In this document: in pieces, positions 15,622-24,411 of the stretch | How positions within the stretch are numbered: position 1 is the stretch's first letter | How the letters are laid out: the number at the start of each line of letters is the position of its first letter | NCBI GenBank assembly: GCA_016841765.1 | Contig: JAENYN010000016.1 | Coordinates: 1-64,000 of the forward strand | DNA: 64,000 nt | Reading direction: 5' to 3' | From: Guptibacillus hwajinpoensis | GTDB taxonomy: Bacteria; Bacillota; Bacilli; Bacillales; Bacillaceae_O | Made by a program: the position numbers and the translations under genes | The notes under the pieces: generated by a model | Databases searched by the model: none | What the model was told of the DNA's origin: nothing | The model's input: the letters and a program-made list of their open reading frames with translations, nothing else

Positions 15622-16479
15622 TTACTCAGCAGCTTTCCGAAGCCCTTCCGATATCAGATCAGCCAGAAAGACAAGGCCGACATAACAGATTAAATAGAGG
15701 GCCACTTCCGTGTAATGGAACCAGCTCATACTCAGCTTGAATTCACGGCCAAGCCCCCCGGCCCCGACAAATCCGACAATAACGGTCGTTCGGACGATGA
15801 CTTCCCAGCGATACAGCATGTATGTGATGAATTTTGGAAAAACGAGCGGGATGACGCCGTAAAAAAGCTGCTGCGCTTTTGAAGCTCCGGAGACTGCCAA
15901 TGCCCGGAGCGGGCGGCCGTCCATATCCTCTATCACTTCCGCACAAAGTTTGCCGAGAATGCCGAGATTATGGAGCGCGAGCGCAATGGCCCCCGGAAGG
16001 ATCCCCGGTTTCAAAATGAAAATGATCAGCATCGCCCAGATCAATTCCGGCACGGCCCGGGAAAACACATAGAATAGCCGGACAGCCCAAAACAAAAACC
16101 TGCCAAAGCCTTTCTTCTGGATTGACAAAAATCCAGCTGCCGACGTTTTGACTGCCGGGATAACAGTCAGCACAACAACGATGACAGCAAATCCAATAGC
16201 CATGACACTCATCACCAGCGTCTCAAACGTAAGCCGAAGAGCTTTTTCCCAGCTTTCAGCAGACAAAAACGCCGGATTCTCCCCGTTGACCCCCGCCAGT
16301 TCTGCCAGAAAATCAACTGTATACTGCCTGTTTTTTTCCGAAAAAAGGGCAGGAACATCCGCCCCTTCCGATGCAAATAAAAAAAACCAGGAAGCGGCTG
16401 CGAGGACCGCAGCAAGGACGAGCGACAGCTTCAAAACCGGAAGCCGGGCTGCTGTCTTCTGTGAAAATTTCGCTATCAT
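15622..16479 (-). CDS. ABC transporter permease, PhnE-like (second)
   Basis: A 285-residue inner-membrane permease with about six membrane segments and the BPD permease loop (ALAVSGASKAQQLFYGVIPLVFPKF near residue 192). The PhnE-type hallmark is the A-x-SGAS pattern in the coupling helix. Its start overlaps the stop of the preceding permease by four bases. Together the two permeases would form a heterodimeric channel served by one ATPase and one substrate-binding lipoprotein. The transported oxyanion could be phosphonate, phosphite or selenate. Confidence 0.9.
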   Translation of the reverse strand: MIAKFSQKTAARLPVLKLSLVLAAVLAAASWFFLFASEGADVPALFSEKNRQYTVDFLAELAGVNGENPAFLSAESWEKALRLTFETLVMSVMAIGFAVIVVVLTVIPAVKTSAAGFLSIQKKGFGRFLFWAVRLFYVFSRAVPELIWAMLIIFILKPGILPGAIALALHNLGILGKLCAEVIEDMDGRPLRALAVSGASKAQQLFYGVIPLVFPKFITYMLYRWEVIVRTTVIVGFVGAGGLGREFKLSMSWFHYTEVALYLICYVGLVFLADLISEGLRKAAE

Positions 16480-17267
16480 AGCGCCAGCCTCCCTCTGACA
16501 AGCCTGCTCCAGCCATCAACAAGGATGACAAGCCCGATCAAGAAATACAAAAAAGCCCCCACTTCATCGTACTTCAAATCATGGAGCGACAACTCGATTT
16601 GAAATCCGAGTCCGCCCAGTCCGATGAAGCTCATAATCGCTGATGAACGGACTGCACATTCGAACCGGTAAAACGCATAGCTCACCATATCAGGGGCCGC
16701 AAGCGGAAAATAGCCATAAAAAAGCCGCTGCATGCTTGATGCCCCTGTCATTTTGAGCGAATCCACCGGTTCATCCGGCACATCATTCAGCATATCTGCA
16801 AATATCCGGCCGAGAATCCCGCCGTATGGAATGGCGATGGCAAAAACGGCAGCAAGGGGTGTCAGCCCCACTGCCGCAACGAACAGCCACGCCCATACCA
16901 GCTCGTGGATGGCCCTCATGAAACCGAGAATCCCCCTGAATACTGTTTTCACCGCCCGCTGCACATGCCCCTTCGGAAACAATACACCAGATGCAAGTAC
17001 GCCAAAAATGAGCCCGGATGCCAGTGCCAGCGTCATTCCCGCAGCCGCATAAGCAAGCGTCCTCCAGGAAGCGGAAAGCCCGAGCCGCAGGATCTCAGGT
17101 GACAGGTCAGGCTTCACCAATCCTTCGGCAAGCTGAAGCATCGTTGTAATGCCGCCGTTATGGACAAGTTCCGGCCCCCAGTTTATCGAAAACAGGCTTG
17201 CAATGAAGGCAATCGCCAAAAATGCCGTCAACAATCCGCGTTTATGAAAATAAAACATCCGGCTCAT
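16476..17267 (-). CDS. ABC transporter permease, PhnE-like (first)
   Basis: A 263-residue permease paralogous to the following one, with the coupling-loop stretch LKMTGASSMQRLFYGYFPLAAPD near residue 170. I start it at ATG 17267 (MSRMFYFHK), one base after the ATPase stop, instead of the longer frame that begins inside the ATPase gene. Six hydrophobic segments are visible. Overlaps on both sides show tight translational coupling within the operon. It acts in the cytoplasmic membrane as half of the translocation pore. Confidence 0.9.
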   Translation of the reverse strand: MSRMFYFHKRGLLTAFLAIAFIASLFSINWGPELVHNGGITTMLQLAEGLVKPDLSPEILRLGLSASWRTLAYAAAGMTLALASGLIFGVLASGVLFPKGHVQRAVKTVFRGILGFMRAIHELVWAWLFVAAVGLTPLAAVFAIAIPYGGILGRIFADMLNDVPDEPVDSLKMTGASSMQRLFYGYFPLAAPDMVSYAFYRFECAVRSSAIMSFIGLGGLGFQIELSLHDLKYDEVGAFLYFLIGLVILVDGWSRLVRGRLAL

Positions 17268-17268
17268 C

Positions 17269-18021
17269 CTACGTTCTCTCCGTAAGTGCATACAAGTATT
17301 CCAGATCGGTATCCCTGACCTCTTCTGCTTGAAGATCGAATTGCACTGCACCGTCTTTTATTGCAATAACCCGCTTGAAATGCTTCCGGGCGAGATCAAC
17401 CGAATGAAGACTCGCAATCAGGGTCTTATTCCGTTCGGAAGCAAGCGCCGTCAATAGCTGAAGCACGCTTTCCGAACGGGCGGGATCCAGGGAAGACACC
17501 GGTTCATCAGCAAGAATGATTTCCGGATTCTGCACAAGCAGGCGGGCAAGCGCAACCCGCTGCTGTTCGCCCCCTGACAGTCCGGACGTTTTTTCATAGC
17601 CGCGCCCGGAAAGCCCGACACGGTCAAGCGCTTGTTCCGCTGACTTTCGGTCCTGCGGAAACAGTAAGGAAAGCAGCGATTTAAAGAACCCCCATTCGCC
17701 GAGCCTGCCGGCAAGCACATTATGGAGGACAGGCAGCGGGCCGACCAGGTCGAACTGCTGCCTCACCATGCCTATTTTCCTGGATAGCTCTCTGCCGTGG
17801 CGGTAATCAGACAGCGGCACACCATCCAATTCAATTGTTCCGCTATCCGGAGACATGCTTCCCGACAGCATGTTCAGGAGGGTCGTTTTGCCGGCACCGC
17901 TCGGACCGATCAGTGCAACCGCTTCTCCCTGCCGGATCTCTAGAGTGAGCGGACCGATCACGCTTGTTCCATTATATCGTTTTTCAATCCCGCTTAACGA
18001 ATATTCGCTGCCTTGCTGCAT
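17269..18021 (-). CDS. ABC transporter ATP-binding protein, PhnC-like
   Basis: A 250-residue ATPase with Walker A (GPSGAGKT near residue 36), Q-loop (VRQQFDLVG), signature LSGGEQQR, Walker B (IILADEP) and an H-loop (SLHSVDLA). PhnC-type importers carry phosphonates, phosphite or, in a related branch, selenate. An open frame continues upstream through copy 2 of the 44-bp palindrome, but ATG 18021 has GAGGTGG about 5 bases before it and gives the family N-terminus, so the repeat is not translated here. The gene is 123 bp behind the binding-protein gene, with the palindrome in that gap. Confidence 0.93.
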   Translation of the reverse strand: MQQGSEYSLSGIEKRYNGTSVIGPLTLEIRQGEAVALIGPSGAGKTTLLNMLSGSMSPDSGTIELDGVPLSDYRHGRELSRKIGMVRQQFDLVGPLPVLHNVLAGRLGEWGFFKSLLSLLFPQDRKSAEQALDRVGLSGRGYEKTSGLSGGEQQRVALARLLVQNPEIILADEPVSSLDPARSESVLQLLTALASERNKTLIASLHSVDLARKHFKRVIAIKDGAVQFDLQAEEVRDTDLEYLYALTERT

Positions 18022-18071
18022 CGAAACCACCTCATTGCGGGGTGCACATTGGCGGTGGCAATTGCAATGGT

Positions 18072-18115
18072 GGTGCCTGACCCCCGGCGCTTTAACGCGC
18101 CGGGGGTCAGGCACC
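18072..18115. repeat. 44-bp palindrome family, copy 2 (inside ABC operon)
   Basis: A near-perfect copy lies between the binding-protein gene and the ATPase gene, both transcribed leftwards. A stable intergenic hairpin here could protect the upstream mRNA or reduce read-through, giving more binding protein than ATPase (inference, as for known REP sequences after malE). Confidence 0.95.
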
Positions 18116-18144
18116 GTTATGCAGCACCACTATGCACTCCTCTC

Positions 18145-19041
18145 CTATTTCACTATCCCAACCTGCTTCGCCACTTCCTCTATCTCTTTGTAATTCTCAT
18201 TTTTCGTTTCAATAAATGATTCGGTCTGGAACAGCTCAAGAATCTCGCGCTGGTCTTCATCCATTGAAAGAAGGGCTTCCTTCACTTTTTCTTTCGCCCC
18301 TTCACCAAACGTTTCGTCCACATCGTTTATGGTCCAGTTATAGTCATAATAAGCAGGCGTTGTGTAGAAGGCTTCGACTTTTTCGAGATCCACCTTCTTT
18401 TCATCTACCGCAGCGTCCCATACCTTTTCATTCAGGACGCCAGCCTGATAGGCACCGGACTCAACAAGTTTCCACGTCTTATCATGTGATCCCGAGTAAT
18501 TTGCATCGCCATCAAAATCCTCGTCCGGCTGGATCCCCGCCTCATTCAGGAAATGCCGGGGCATCAAATGGCCTGAAGTGGAGCTCTCACTGCCGAATGT
18601 GAACCGTTTTCCCTTCAAGTCTTCCAATGAGGTGATGCCGAGATCTTTGCCGGCAATAAATACGGAATGAAATTCTTCATCAGAAGGCCTCTGTGCGATG
18701 GCTTCCGATTCCGGCACCGCATTCCGGGCCTGGACACCTGTCAAACCGCCAAACCAGCCGAGCTGGACTTCCCCGCGTTTAAATGCCGTAACAAGTGCTG
18801 CATAATCCTGCGACGGCACATATTCGACTTTAAGGCCCGTTTCCTTGGCCAGGTAATCCGCGAACTCCTCGAATCTTCTATTCAATTCCGATACATCCTG
18901 ATCTGGAATGGCACCGATTTTGAACACAGGAGCATTTTCAGCGCCGGAACCCGATCCGCCTTCTGTTTTTTCACTCTCGCTTCCGCATCCGGCAAGCATT
19001 CCAAGCACCAGGACAACCATCATTACGACTGATTTCTTCAT
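18145..19041 (-). CDS. PhnD-like substrate-binding lipoprotein (selenate/phosphonate type)
   Basis: A 298-residue lipoprotein: signal sequence with lipobox LAGC (lipidated Cys near residue 19), then the PhnD/TauA-like binding fold. The segments GAIPDQDVSELNRRFEEFADY, LGWFGGLTGVQAR and FGSESSTSGHLMPR match the branch that databases label putative selenate transporter; phosphonate and phosphite binding proteins are close relatives, so I cannot fix the ligand. ATG 19041 with GGGAGG about 8 bases upstream is preferred over an upstream Met. It is the first gene of the operon and probably the most highly expressed. A 12-bp inverted repeat lies 60 bp upstream. Confidence 0.9.
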   Translation of the reverse strand: MKKSVVMMVVLVLGMLAGCGSESEKTEGGSGSGAENAPVFKIGAIPDQDVSELNRRFEEFADYLAKETGLKVEYVPSQDYAALVTAFKRGEVQLGWFGGLTGVQARNAVPESEAIAQRPSDEEFHSVFIAGKDLGITSLEDLKGKRFTFGSESSTSGHLMPRHFLNEAGIQPDEDFDGDANYSGSHDKTWKLVESGAYQAGVLNEKVWDAAVDEKKVDLEKVEAFYTTPAYYDYNWTINDVDETFGEGAKEKVKEALLSMDEDQREILELFQTESFIETKNENYKEIEEVAKQVGIVK

Positions 19042-19100
19042 GATATGTACCTCCCGTAACAGCTTACTTTTATTAAGCATCATGTAAATGCAATGGTATC

Positions 19101-19131
19101 ACATTTTCTTATATATGTAATAAGAAAATGT
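19101..19131. promoter_or_regulatory. Perfect 12-bp inverted repeat before the ABC operon
   Basis: ACATTTTCTTAT and ATAAGAAAATGT are exact complements with a 7-base spacer. The position, 60 bp before the binding-protein start, and the T-N11-A content fit a LysR-type regulatory site (inference). Confidence 0.6.
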
Positions 19132-19321
19132 TATTTATATGCCAGGGATAAATTTTCCCGCTAAAGGAATCCTGAAAAAGTGTAACCGAATATCCACAGG
19201 ATTCGACTTATAAAAAGGAGAAATAATAGAAAATGTCACTTTTCACAATGCAGGCTTTTCACCCTTCATCATTTCCGCACACATGAATACAAGCCCGCGC
19301 CTATTCATAGGAATTAGTTAA

Positions 19322-19425
19322 GAAAACTCGCCGAGCGAAGGCAGAGGCGTATTTTGCCCTCATCTACATTCCTAAAATTTGCTGCTGCGTTGATTACTCC
19401 CTGGCTGATAATACTTTCCTATACG
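19322..19425 (+). repeat. Dispersed ~100-bp element, copy A
   Basis: GAAAACTCGCCGAGCGAAGG, then CAGAGGCG and TGCCCTCATCTACATTCC, align over about 95 bases with copies at 54.0 kb (same strand) and 62.3 kb (opposite strand). This copy lacks the TTGGCGAGCCTTTA hairpin arm of the others. It ends just before the LTA synthase-like gene, and an open reading frame runs through part of it, so gene callers may place the start too early. Confidence 0.65.
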
Positions 19426-19446
19426 GAAAAAAAGGATGGTCCGGTT

Positions 19447-21408
19447 ATGAAGGAAATGGTGAAACAACAAATTAATTTGCTGATTCTATTTATGTCATCC
19501 ATCATCTATATGGAACTTATTTTCAGAATGGCTTCCGGCCAGGCGTTTCCGGGCCCGGGCTTTGTGGTCGTGCTGCTTTTTTCTGTAACGGCGGGCGCCC
19601 TCTTTTATTTACTTGCCAGTATCTCGAATAACAGATCCTTCAATCGGTTGCTTGGAGCCGGCTTGCTTGGCTTAACCGCTTTCGTTTTTTCTTCACAGCT
19701 GGTTTACTTCAAACAGTTCCGGACGTTTTACACATTTTATTCCGTTAAAAATGCCGGCCAGGTAACTGAGTTCTGGAAGGATATACTTATTCTCACCCTT
19801 AAAAACAGCCTGTGGATTTTGCTTTTTTCACTCCCGATCGCCTTGCTGCTTTTCGCCGGGCGGCATCACCTGTCGTTTGCGAAAATCTCCTGGATAGAAA
19901 GAACAGTGCTTATTTCCATAATAGTGCTGGTCCATTCGGCTGGTGTGCTCACTGTTTATGGTGGCAGCCGGGCACAGCTGTCCGCTTATGACCTGTATTT
20001 CAAAAGCAGCTATCCTGCACAGTCTGCGGCCAAATTGGGAATGGTCACGACAATGAGGCTTGATTTGCAGCGCCTTATCACCGGATGGTCGCCGGCGCTT
20101 CAAGTGTCTCCGGACGAATTATGGACTCCGCTTCCGGACCTGGCTTCAGGTGAAGCAAAGTCTGAGGAACCTGTACCGGAATACAATGTGATGGACATCG
20201 ACTTCGATCAGCTCATTGCTTCTGAAACCGATCCGCAGCTGAAGCAGATGCACAAATATTTCAAAAATGTGCCGCCAACGGCCAAAAATAAATACACCGG
20301 AAAATTCAAAGGGTATAACCTCATCTTCATAACGGCGGAATCTTTTTCACCCTATGCCGTCCGCAAAGACGTAACACCGACTCTTTATAAAATGGTGAAT
20401 GAAGGCTTCCGCTTCACAAACTTTTACAACCCGGTGTGGGGCGTAAGCACGACAGACGGGGAATATGTCGCCTGCACAGGGCTCATCCCTAAAAAAGGAG
20501 TATGGAGCTTTTACAAATCCGGGGATAACGGCCTTCCGTTTGTGATGGGGAACCAGATGAAGAAGCTCGGCTATCAAGCGAAAGCCTACCACAACCATAC
20601 GTACTCTTATTACAAAAGGCATATCTCTCACCCAAACATGGGCTATGACTATAAAGCTGTCGGCAAAGGGCTTGATATGAAAAAGACATGGCCGGAGTCC
20701 GACTTGGAAATGATCGAAAAAACGGTTCCCGAATACATTGGCAATGAGCCGTTCCACGCTTATTACATGACCGTCAGCGGTCACATGCAATACACATTCA
20801 GCGGAAATTATATCGCCTGGAAAAACAGAAAGCTTGTACAGTCGCTCCCTTACTCTGATGCCGGCAAGGCTTATATCGCGACCCAGATCGAACTGGACCG
20901 GGCCTTAAAACGGTTAAATGAAATGCTTGAGGAAGCTGGGATTGCCGAAAACACACTGATCGCCTTAAGCGCCGACCATTTTCCGTACGGGCTCGAAAAT
21001 GAAGTGATCGATGAATTGGCCGGGCACCGTGTGGAAAGGAACTTCGAACTTTATAAAAGCCCATTCATTTTATATGCGAAAGGAATGGAGCCTGTAACGA
21101 TCGATAAGCCGGCTTCAAGCCTCGATATCATTCCGACCCTTTCGAATTTACTTGGGCTGGAATACGACTCACGGCTTTTGATGGGAAGGGATATCCTGTC
21201 TGATGCTGACCCGCTGGTTATTTTCGAAAACAAAAGCTTTATCACGGACCGGGGCCGTTTCAATTCCGTAACCGGAACCTTCACACCGAAAAAAGGCACT
21301 GCTGCCGGCGGGACTTATGTCAAACGAATGTCGGCAGTGGTCGAAAGCAAGTTCCATTACGCCGCGAGGATTTTGGATACGGATTACTATCGGAAGGTTT
21401 TACAATAA
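19447..21408 (+). CDS. LTA synthase-family sulfatase-fold enzyme
   Basis: A 653-residue membrane enzyme: five N-terminal membrane segments (residues about 5-200), a linker, then an extracellular sulfatase-like domain. The motifs ITAESFSPY (metal Glu), GVSTTDGEY (nucleophile Thr, equivalent to Thr300 of LtaS) and SADHFPYG (metal Asp/His) are present. LtaS enzymes transfer glycerol phosphate from phosphatidylglycerol to make lipoteichoic acid; Bacillus has several paralogues (LtaS, YfnI, YqgS, YvgJ), and length fits YfnI or LtaS. ATG 19447 has AAAGGATGG about 8 bases upstream. Earlier Met codons fall in a dispersed repeat and are unlikely. Confidence 0.92.
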   Translation: MKEMVKQQINLLILFMSSIIYMELIFRMASGQAFPGPGFVVVLLFSVTAGALFYLLASISNNRSFNRLLGAGLLGLTAFVFSSQLVYFKQFRTFYTFYSVKNAGQVTEFWKDILILTLKNSLWILLFSLPIALLLFAGRHHLSFAKISWIERTVLISIIVLVHSAGVLTVYGGSRAQLSAYDLYFKSSYPAQSAAKLGMVTTMRLDLQRLITGWSPALQVSPDELWTPLPDLASGEAKSEEPVPEYNVMDIDFDQLIASETDPQLKQMHKYFKNVPPTAKNKYTGKFKGYNLIFITAESFSPYAVRKDVTPTLYKMVNEGFRFTNFYNPVWGVSTTDGEYVACTGLIPKKGVWSFYKSGDNGLPFVMGNQMKKLGYQAKAYHNHTYSYYKRHISHPNMGYDYKAVGKGLDMKKTWPESDLEMIEKTVPEYIGNEPFHAYYMTVSGHMQYTFSGNYIAWKNRKLVQSLPYSDAGKAYIATQIELDRALKRLNEMLEEAGIAENTLIALSADHFPYGLENEVIDELAGHRVERNFELYKSPFILYAKGMEPVTIDKPASSLDIIPTLSNLLGLEYDSRLLMGRDILSDADPLVIFENKSFITDRGRFNSVTGTFTPKKGTAAGGTYVKRMSAVVESKFHYAARILDTDYYRKVLQ

Positions 21409-21409
21409 A

Positions 21410-21462
21410 GGTGCCGGACCTCCCCTGTTGAGGAAAACAAAGTGGAGGCCGGCACCTCTTTT
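21410..21462 (+). terminator. Terminator after the LTA synthase-like gene
   Basis: GGTGCCGGACCTCC and GGAGGCCGGCACC form a long stem followed by TCTTTTTT. It starts with the same GGTGCC as the 44-bp palindrome, which follows 10 bp later, but the rest differs. Confidence 0.8.
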
Positions 21463-21472
21463 TTGCCCTGAA

Positions 21473-21516
21473 GGTGCCTGACCCCCGGCGCGTTAAAGCG
21501 CCGGGGGTCAGGCACC
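21473..21516. repeat. 44-bp palindrome family, copy 3
   Basis: A standard copy with centre GCGCGTTAAAGCGC. It lies directly after a normal terminator and upstream of a co-directional gene, so here it is redundant as a terminator. Confidence 0.95.
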
Positions 21517-21772
21517 GCCTCCTCATAACTAGGTCCATTCACCCATACCACCACGTTAATCAAACGTTTGTTTAAAAATACGAAAAAACGGTTCCACCCT
21601 GCTTTATACCAATGTTTTTTGCCGTCCAGGCCCCCTGTTAAATCAATCTATTATACACTCCATATGGTATAATAGAAATAGATAGAGTCCTGGTAGAAGT
21701 AGTGCAACGGCATCCCAAAATGATTTGTTGCCTTTTCCCGTCACCCGTTTTATTAATGAGGAGGGCTCAAAA

Positions 21773-23176
21773 ATGGCAGTGCTCATCGGCGTTGCGGTTA
21801 TCGGGTTGCTTTTGATTGCCGGCATTTTCGGCAAAGTCAACGGTAAGAAGTGGTCTGCCCTTGCGTTTTCGTTCGCTGCTGTCGGAACGGTTATTGCGAT
21901 TACACTAGCTGGCATCAATTATTTCGGGGATTCTGCTCAACCTCCCGAACCTGTGTCAGGGGGAGGTACCAATGGCGGGGAGATAAAAGCTTCTGCCGTT
22001 GAAGAAGTGACCTCCGCCATTACAGCCGGCATGCCTCTCACAGATTATCAAACCGAAATTGCCGGATTTAACCTGGATATGGTCAGAGAGTTCGTACTTG
22101 AAAACGGATCTGAAGGAGTCATTTTTGAAGCGGCTGATGGATTTATCGTCATAACAATGGACAGCGAAAAAGTGACGGCTGTAAAAAGCTTTACTACTCT
22201 CCACGAAACGGAAGCGTATGAAGAAGAGTTGAAGGCATCAGCAACCGATGATGAGCTGGATGAAAATAAGGGCACTGTGCAGCCACCGGCAGAGAATGAG
22301 GCGGATGAGCCGGATACGCCGGCAAAAGAGGACGACTCCATTGAACCGGAACCGCCGCCAGCAGATGATAATATCGATGTGCCGGATGACAGCTTTATTC
22401 TCTATAAAGTGGTAAGCGGAGACACACTCTGGTCCATCGCCCAGCGTGCAGAAGTAACTGTCGACCAGCTCAAAACCTGGAACAGCCTGACAACGGATAC
22501 CATATATATCGGACAAACACTGAAAATTTACGGGGTTGATGCCATCCCGGCGCCGGCACCTGCGCCGCCATCTGCCTCCCCATCCATCATGATTTCCCAC
22601 GGAAGCTTGCAGCAAAAGGAAATTGCCTTCACCTTTGATGCCGGAAGTGACGCTGCCGGCATCCGGATTCTGGATGTTTTAAAGAAGCATAACGTCAAAT
22701 CGACCTTCTTTTTGACCGGAAAATGGGTGGAAAAGTTTCCGTCTTACGCAAAACGGATTGCGGCAGACGGCCATGAAATTGCATCCCATTCCTATTCCCA
22801 TCCTGAATTCACTGCAATAAGCTACAATGAAATCCTTCAGGAGATGGAAAAAGCGGAAAAGGCAATCATCCGCACAACCGGCAAAAGCCCGCGCCCGTAT
22901 TTCCGTTTCCCATATGGCGCCTATAATACCACAGCCCTGAAAGCGGTGGGTGAGGCTGGCTATCCATACAGCATCCAGTGGTCACTTGACACACTCGACT
23001 GGAAACAGCCGTCAGTCGATTACCTGGTCTCGCGGATCACCGCTAACGCGAGCAACGGGGATATTGTGCTGATGCATATCGGCGGCATCAATACCCCCCA
23101 AGCCGTCGACCAGGTGATTCCGGTATTGAAGGCAAAAGGGTATAAAATCGTTACAGTGACAGAGGTTAGAAAGTAA
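21773..23176 (+). CDS. Polysaccharide deacetylase with LysM domain
   Basis: A 467-residue membrane-anchored wall enzyme. Residues about 1-50 hold two hydrophobic segments; about 60-150 an unassigned domain; 155-210 an acidic Pro/Glu linker; 215-260 a LysM peptidoglycan-binding motif (YKVVSGDTLWSIAQRAEVT); 285-467 a NodB domain. In the NodB domain, FDAGSD carries the catalytic Asp with Ala in place of the second Asp, while HSYSH provides the metal histidines and RFPYGAYN motif 3. The FDAG variant also occurs in other Bacillus deacetylases, so activity is plausible. AATGAGGAGGG lies 8 bases before ATG 21773. The likely role is peptidoglycan N-deacetylation. Confidence 0.92.
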   Translation: MAVLIGVAVIGLLLIAGIFGKVNGKKWSALAFSFAAVGTVIAITLAGINYFGDSAQPPEPVSGGGTNGGEIKASAVEEVTSAITAGMPLTDYQTEIAGFNLDMVREFVLENGSEGVIFEAADGFIVITMDSEKVTAVKSFTTLHETEAYEEELKASATDDELDENKGTVQPPAENEADEPDTPAKEDDSIEPEPPPADDNIDVPDDSFILYKVVSGDTLWSIAQRAEVTVDQLKTWNSLTTDTIYIGQTLKIYGVDAIPAPAPAPPSASPSIMISHGSLQQKEIAFTFDAGSDAAGIRILDVLKKHNVKSTFFLTGKWVEKFPSYAKRIAADGHEIASHSYSHPEFTAISYNEILQEMEKAEKAIIRTTGKSPRPYFRFPYGAYNTTALKAVGEAGYPYSIQWSLDTLDWKQPSVDYLVSRITANASNGDIVLMHIGGINTPQAVDQVIPVLKAKGYKIVTVTEVRK

Positions 23177-23179
23177 AAA

Positions 23180-23223
23180 GGTGCCTGACCCCCGGCGCGT
23201 TAAAGCGCTGGGGGTCAGGCACC
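23180..23223. repeat. 44-bp palindrome family, copy 4
   Basis: A copy with one mismatch (GCGCTG in place of GCGCCG) begins 3 bp after the deacetylase stop and lies between convergent genes. Confidence 0.95.
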
Positions 23224-23243
23224 TTATAGGCACCATTGTGCAA

Positions 23244-24125
23244 TTATTTGTCATACTTGTTATTTCCGTCATACTTGCTATTCACGGAGTCATTGAAGAC
23301 ATTGTCGTCTTCATCCACCTCAAGGTTGCCTTCACCTTGCACGTGAAGTTCCTCATGTTTCACATTTTCCCTTACTTGCTCTTCATCTTCCACTTCCCGC
23401 TTACCGACAACTACTTCATCAGAAACGACCGGCTTTTTCCGGACCTCGACTTCTTCTTTCATGACCGGGATGTGGTATTCTTCATCCTCTTTCAAGGAGT
23501 TTGCGTTCACTTCTGCTGATTCCTCATCATGGACAGGCCGTTTTTTCACATAGACTTCTTCACGGGAAACAGGCACGTTCACCGTTTCGGTATCTTCCAC
23601 GACATCTTTTTCGATTTCGACATCACCGGCTTCGACCTCTTTTTTATCCAGATCCAGCTGTTCTTCACGCAGTTGGATATCCCGTTCCTCTTCGCCGTTC
23701 CTGTTCCATTCAGTATCAGCTCCGGTTGTTGGAGGTGTGCCTGCGTTAACATCTGTATTTCCATTCGCCGCCAGTTCCGGATCACCGACAACGAGCATTT
23801 TGCCCTGTTCAAGTTCTGGTGCGTATTGATGTGCTTCATCTTCCGGAACACCCATTTCCTTGAGTGTATCCTCAACAGGTGTTTCATGTTCACCTTTAAA
23901 AGCGGAAGTTACTTTATCTAGGAATCCGCTGCCCTGTTTGTTTTCATCGTTATTAAGCGGCTCTATATCAACACCAAGTTCATCAGATACTCGTTCAACT
24001 TCACTTTTATCTTCACCGATGACCGAAAAGCCAGCGGCACTTTGTGTTGGGCGATTATCATTTTCAAATTCATTGATCACTTCTTCTGAAGAATCATAAA
24101 CCCCAATTACATGTCTGTTGTCCAT
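23244..24125 (-). CDS. YsnF-like stress protein (DUF2382 with GsiB/17M-type N-terminus)
   Basis: A 293-residue highly acidic protein. Residues about 1-95 (MDNRHVIGVYDSSEEV...) form a general-stress-protein-17M-like domain and the C-terminal half is the YsnF/AvaK DUF2382 domain, with the VPVSREEVYVKKRPV and IPVMKEEVEVRKKPV repeats. YsnF is a general stress protein of unknown mechanism. AAGGAGG about 8 bases before ATG 24125 sets the start; the longer upstream frame is not supported. GTTTTA-N14-GGGAAA about 55 bp upstream fits the sigma-B consensus, agreeing with stress control (inference). Confidence 0.9.
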   Translation of the reverse strand: MDNRHVIGVYDSSEEVINEFENDNRPTQSAAGFSVIGEDKSEVERVSDELGVDIEPLNNDENKQGSGFLDKVTSAFKGEHETPVEDTLKEMGVPEDEAHQYAPELEQGKMLVVGDPELAANGNTDVNAGTPPTTGADTEWNRNGEEERDIQLREEQLDLDKKEVEAGDVEIEKDVVEDTETVNVPVSREEVYVKKRPVHDEESAEVNANSLKEDEEYHIPVMKEEVEVRKKPVVSDEVVVGKREVEDEEQVRENVKHEELHVQGEGNLEVDEDDNVFNDSVNSKYDGNNKYDK

Positions 24126-24177
24126 TTCTAGATGCCTCCTTGTTGATTTGGGATTTTTATTTTGTTGTACTATGGGG

Positions 24178-24203
24178 TTTCCCATGGACTTGCGGTGTAA
24201 AAC
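24178..24203 (-). promoter_or_regulatory. Sigma-B-like promoter of the YsnF-type gene
   Basis: On the minus strand GTTTTA and GGGAAA are separated by 14 bases, close to the sigma-B consensus GTTTAA-N13/14-GGGTAA. It lies 53 bp before the start codon. Confidence 0.5.
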
Positions 24204-24411
24204 TGCCGCATCCAAAAATAGGAAAAACGGTACCGTTGGTTGCTCGGTGCAGTTGTCTGGCTTCCCCTGATCGTCTTTCCGCTTAGTTGGCCTGATTGGA
24301 GGCAGTCCATCTTTTATTGTAATAAAGTGTACAAAAGACCTGAACTGAATAGCTAGATATTTCTGTATAATAGAAATAGAATTTCTGCAAATCAAGTGAT
24401 CACTAAGGGGG

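Noticed and set aside
18022-18114. Palindrome-encoded N-terminus for the PhnC-like ATPase
   Set aside because: Unlike the stay-green case, a normal ATG with a ribosome site follows and gives the family N-terminus.
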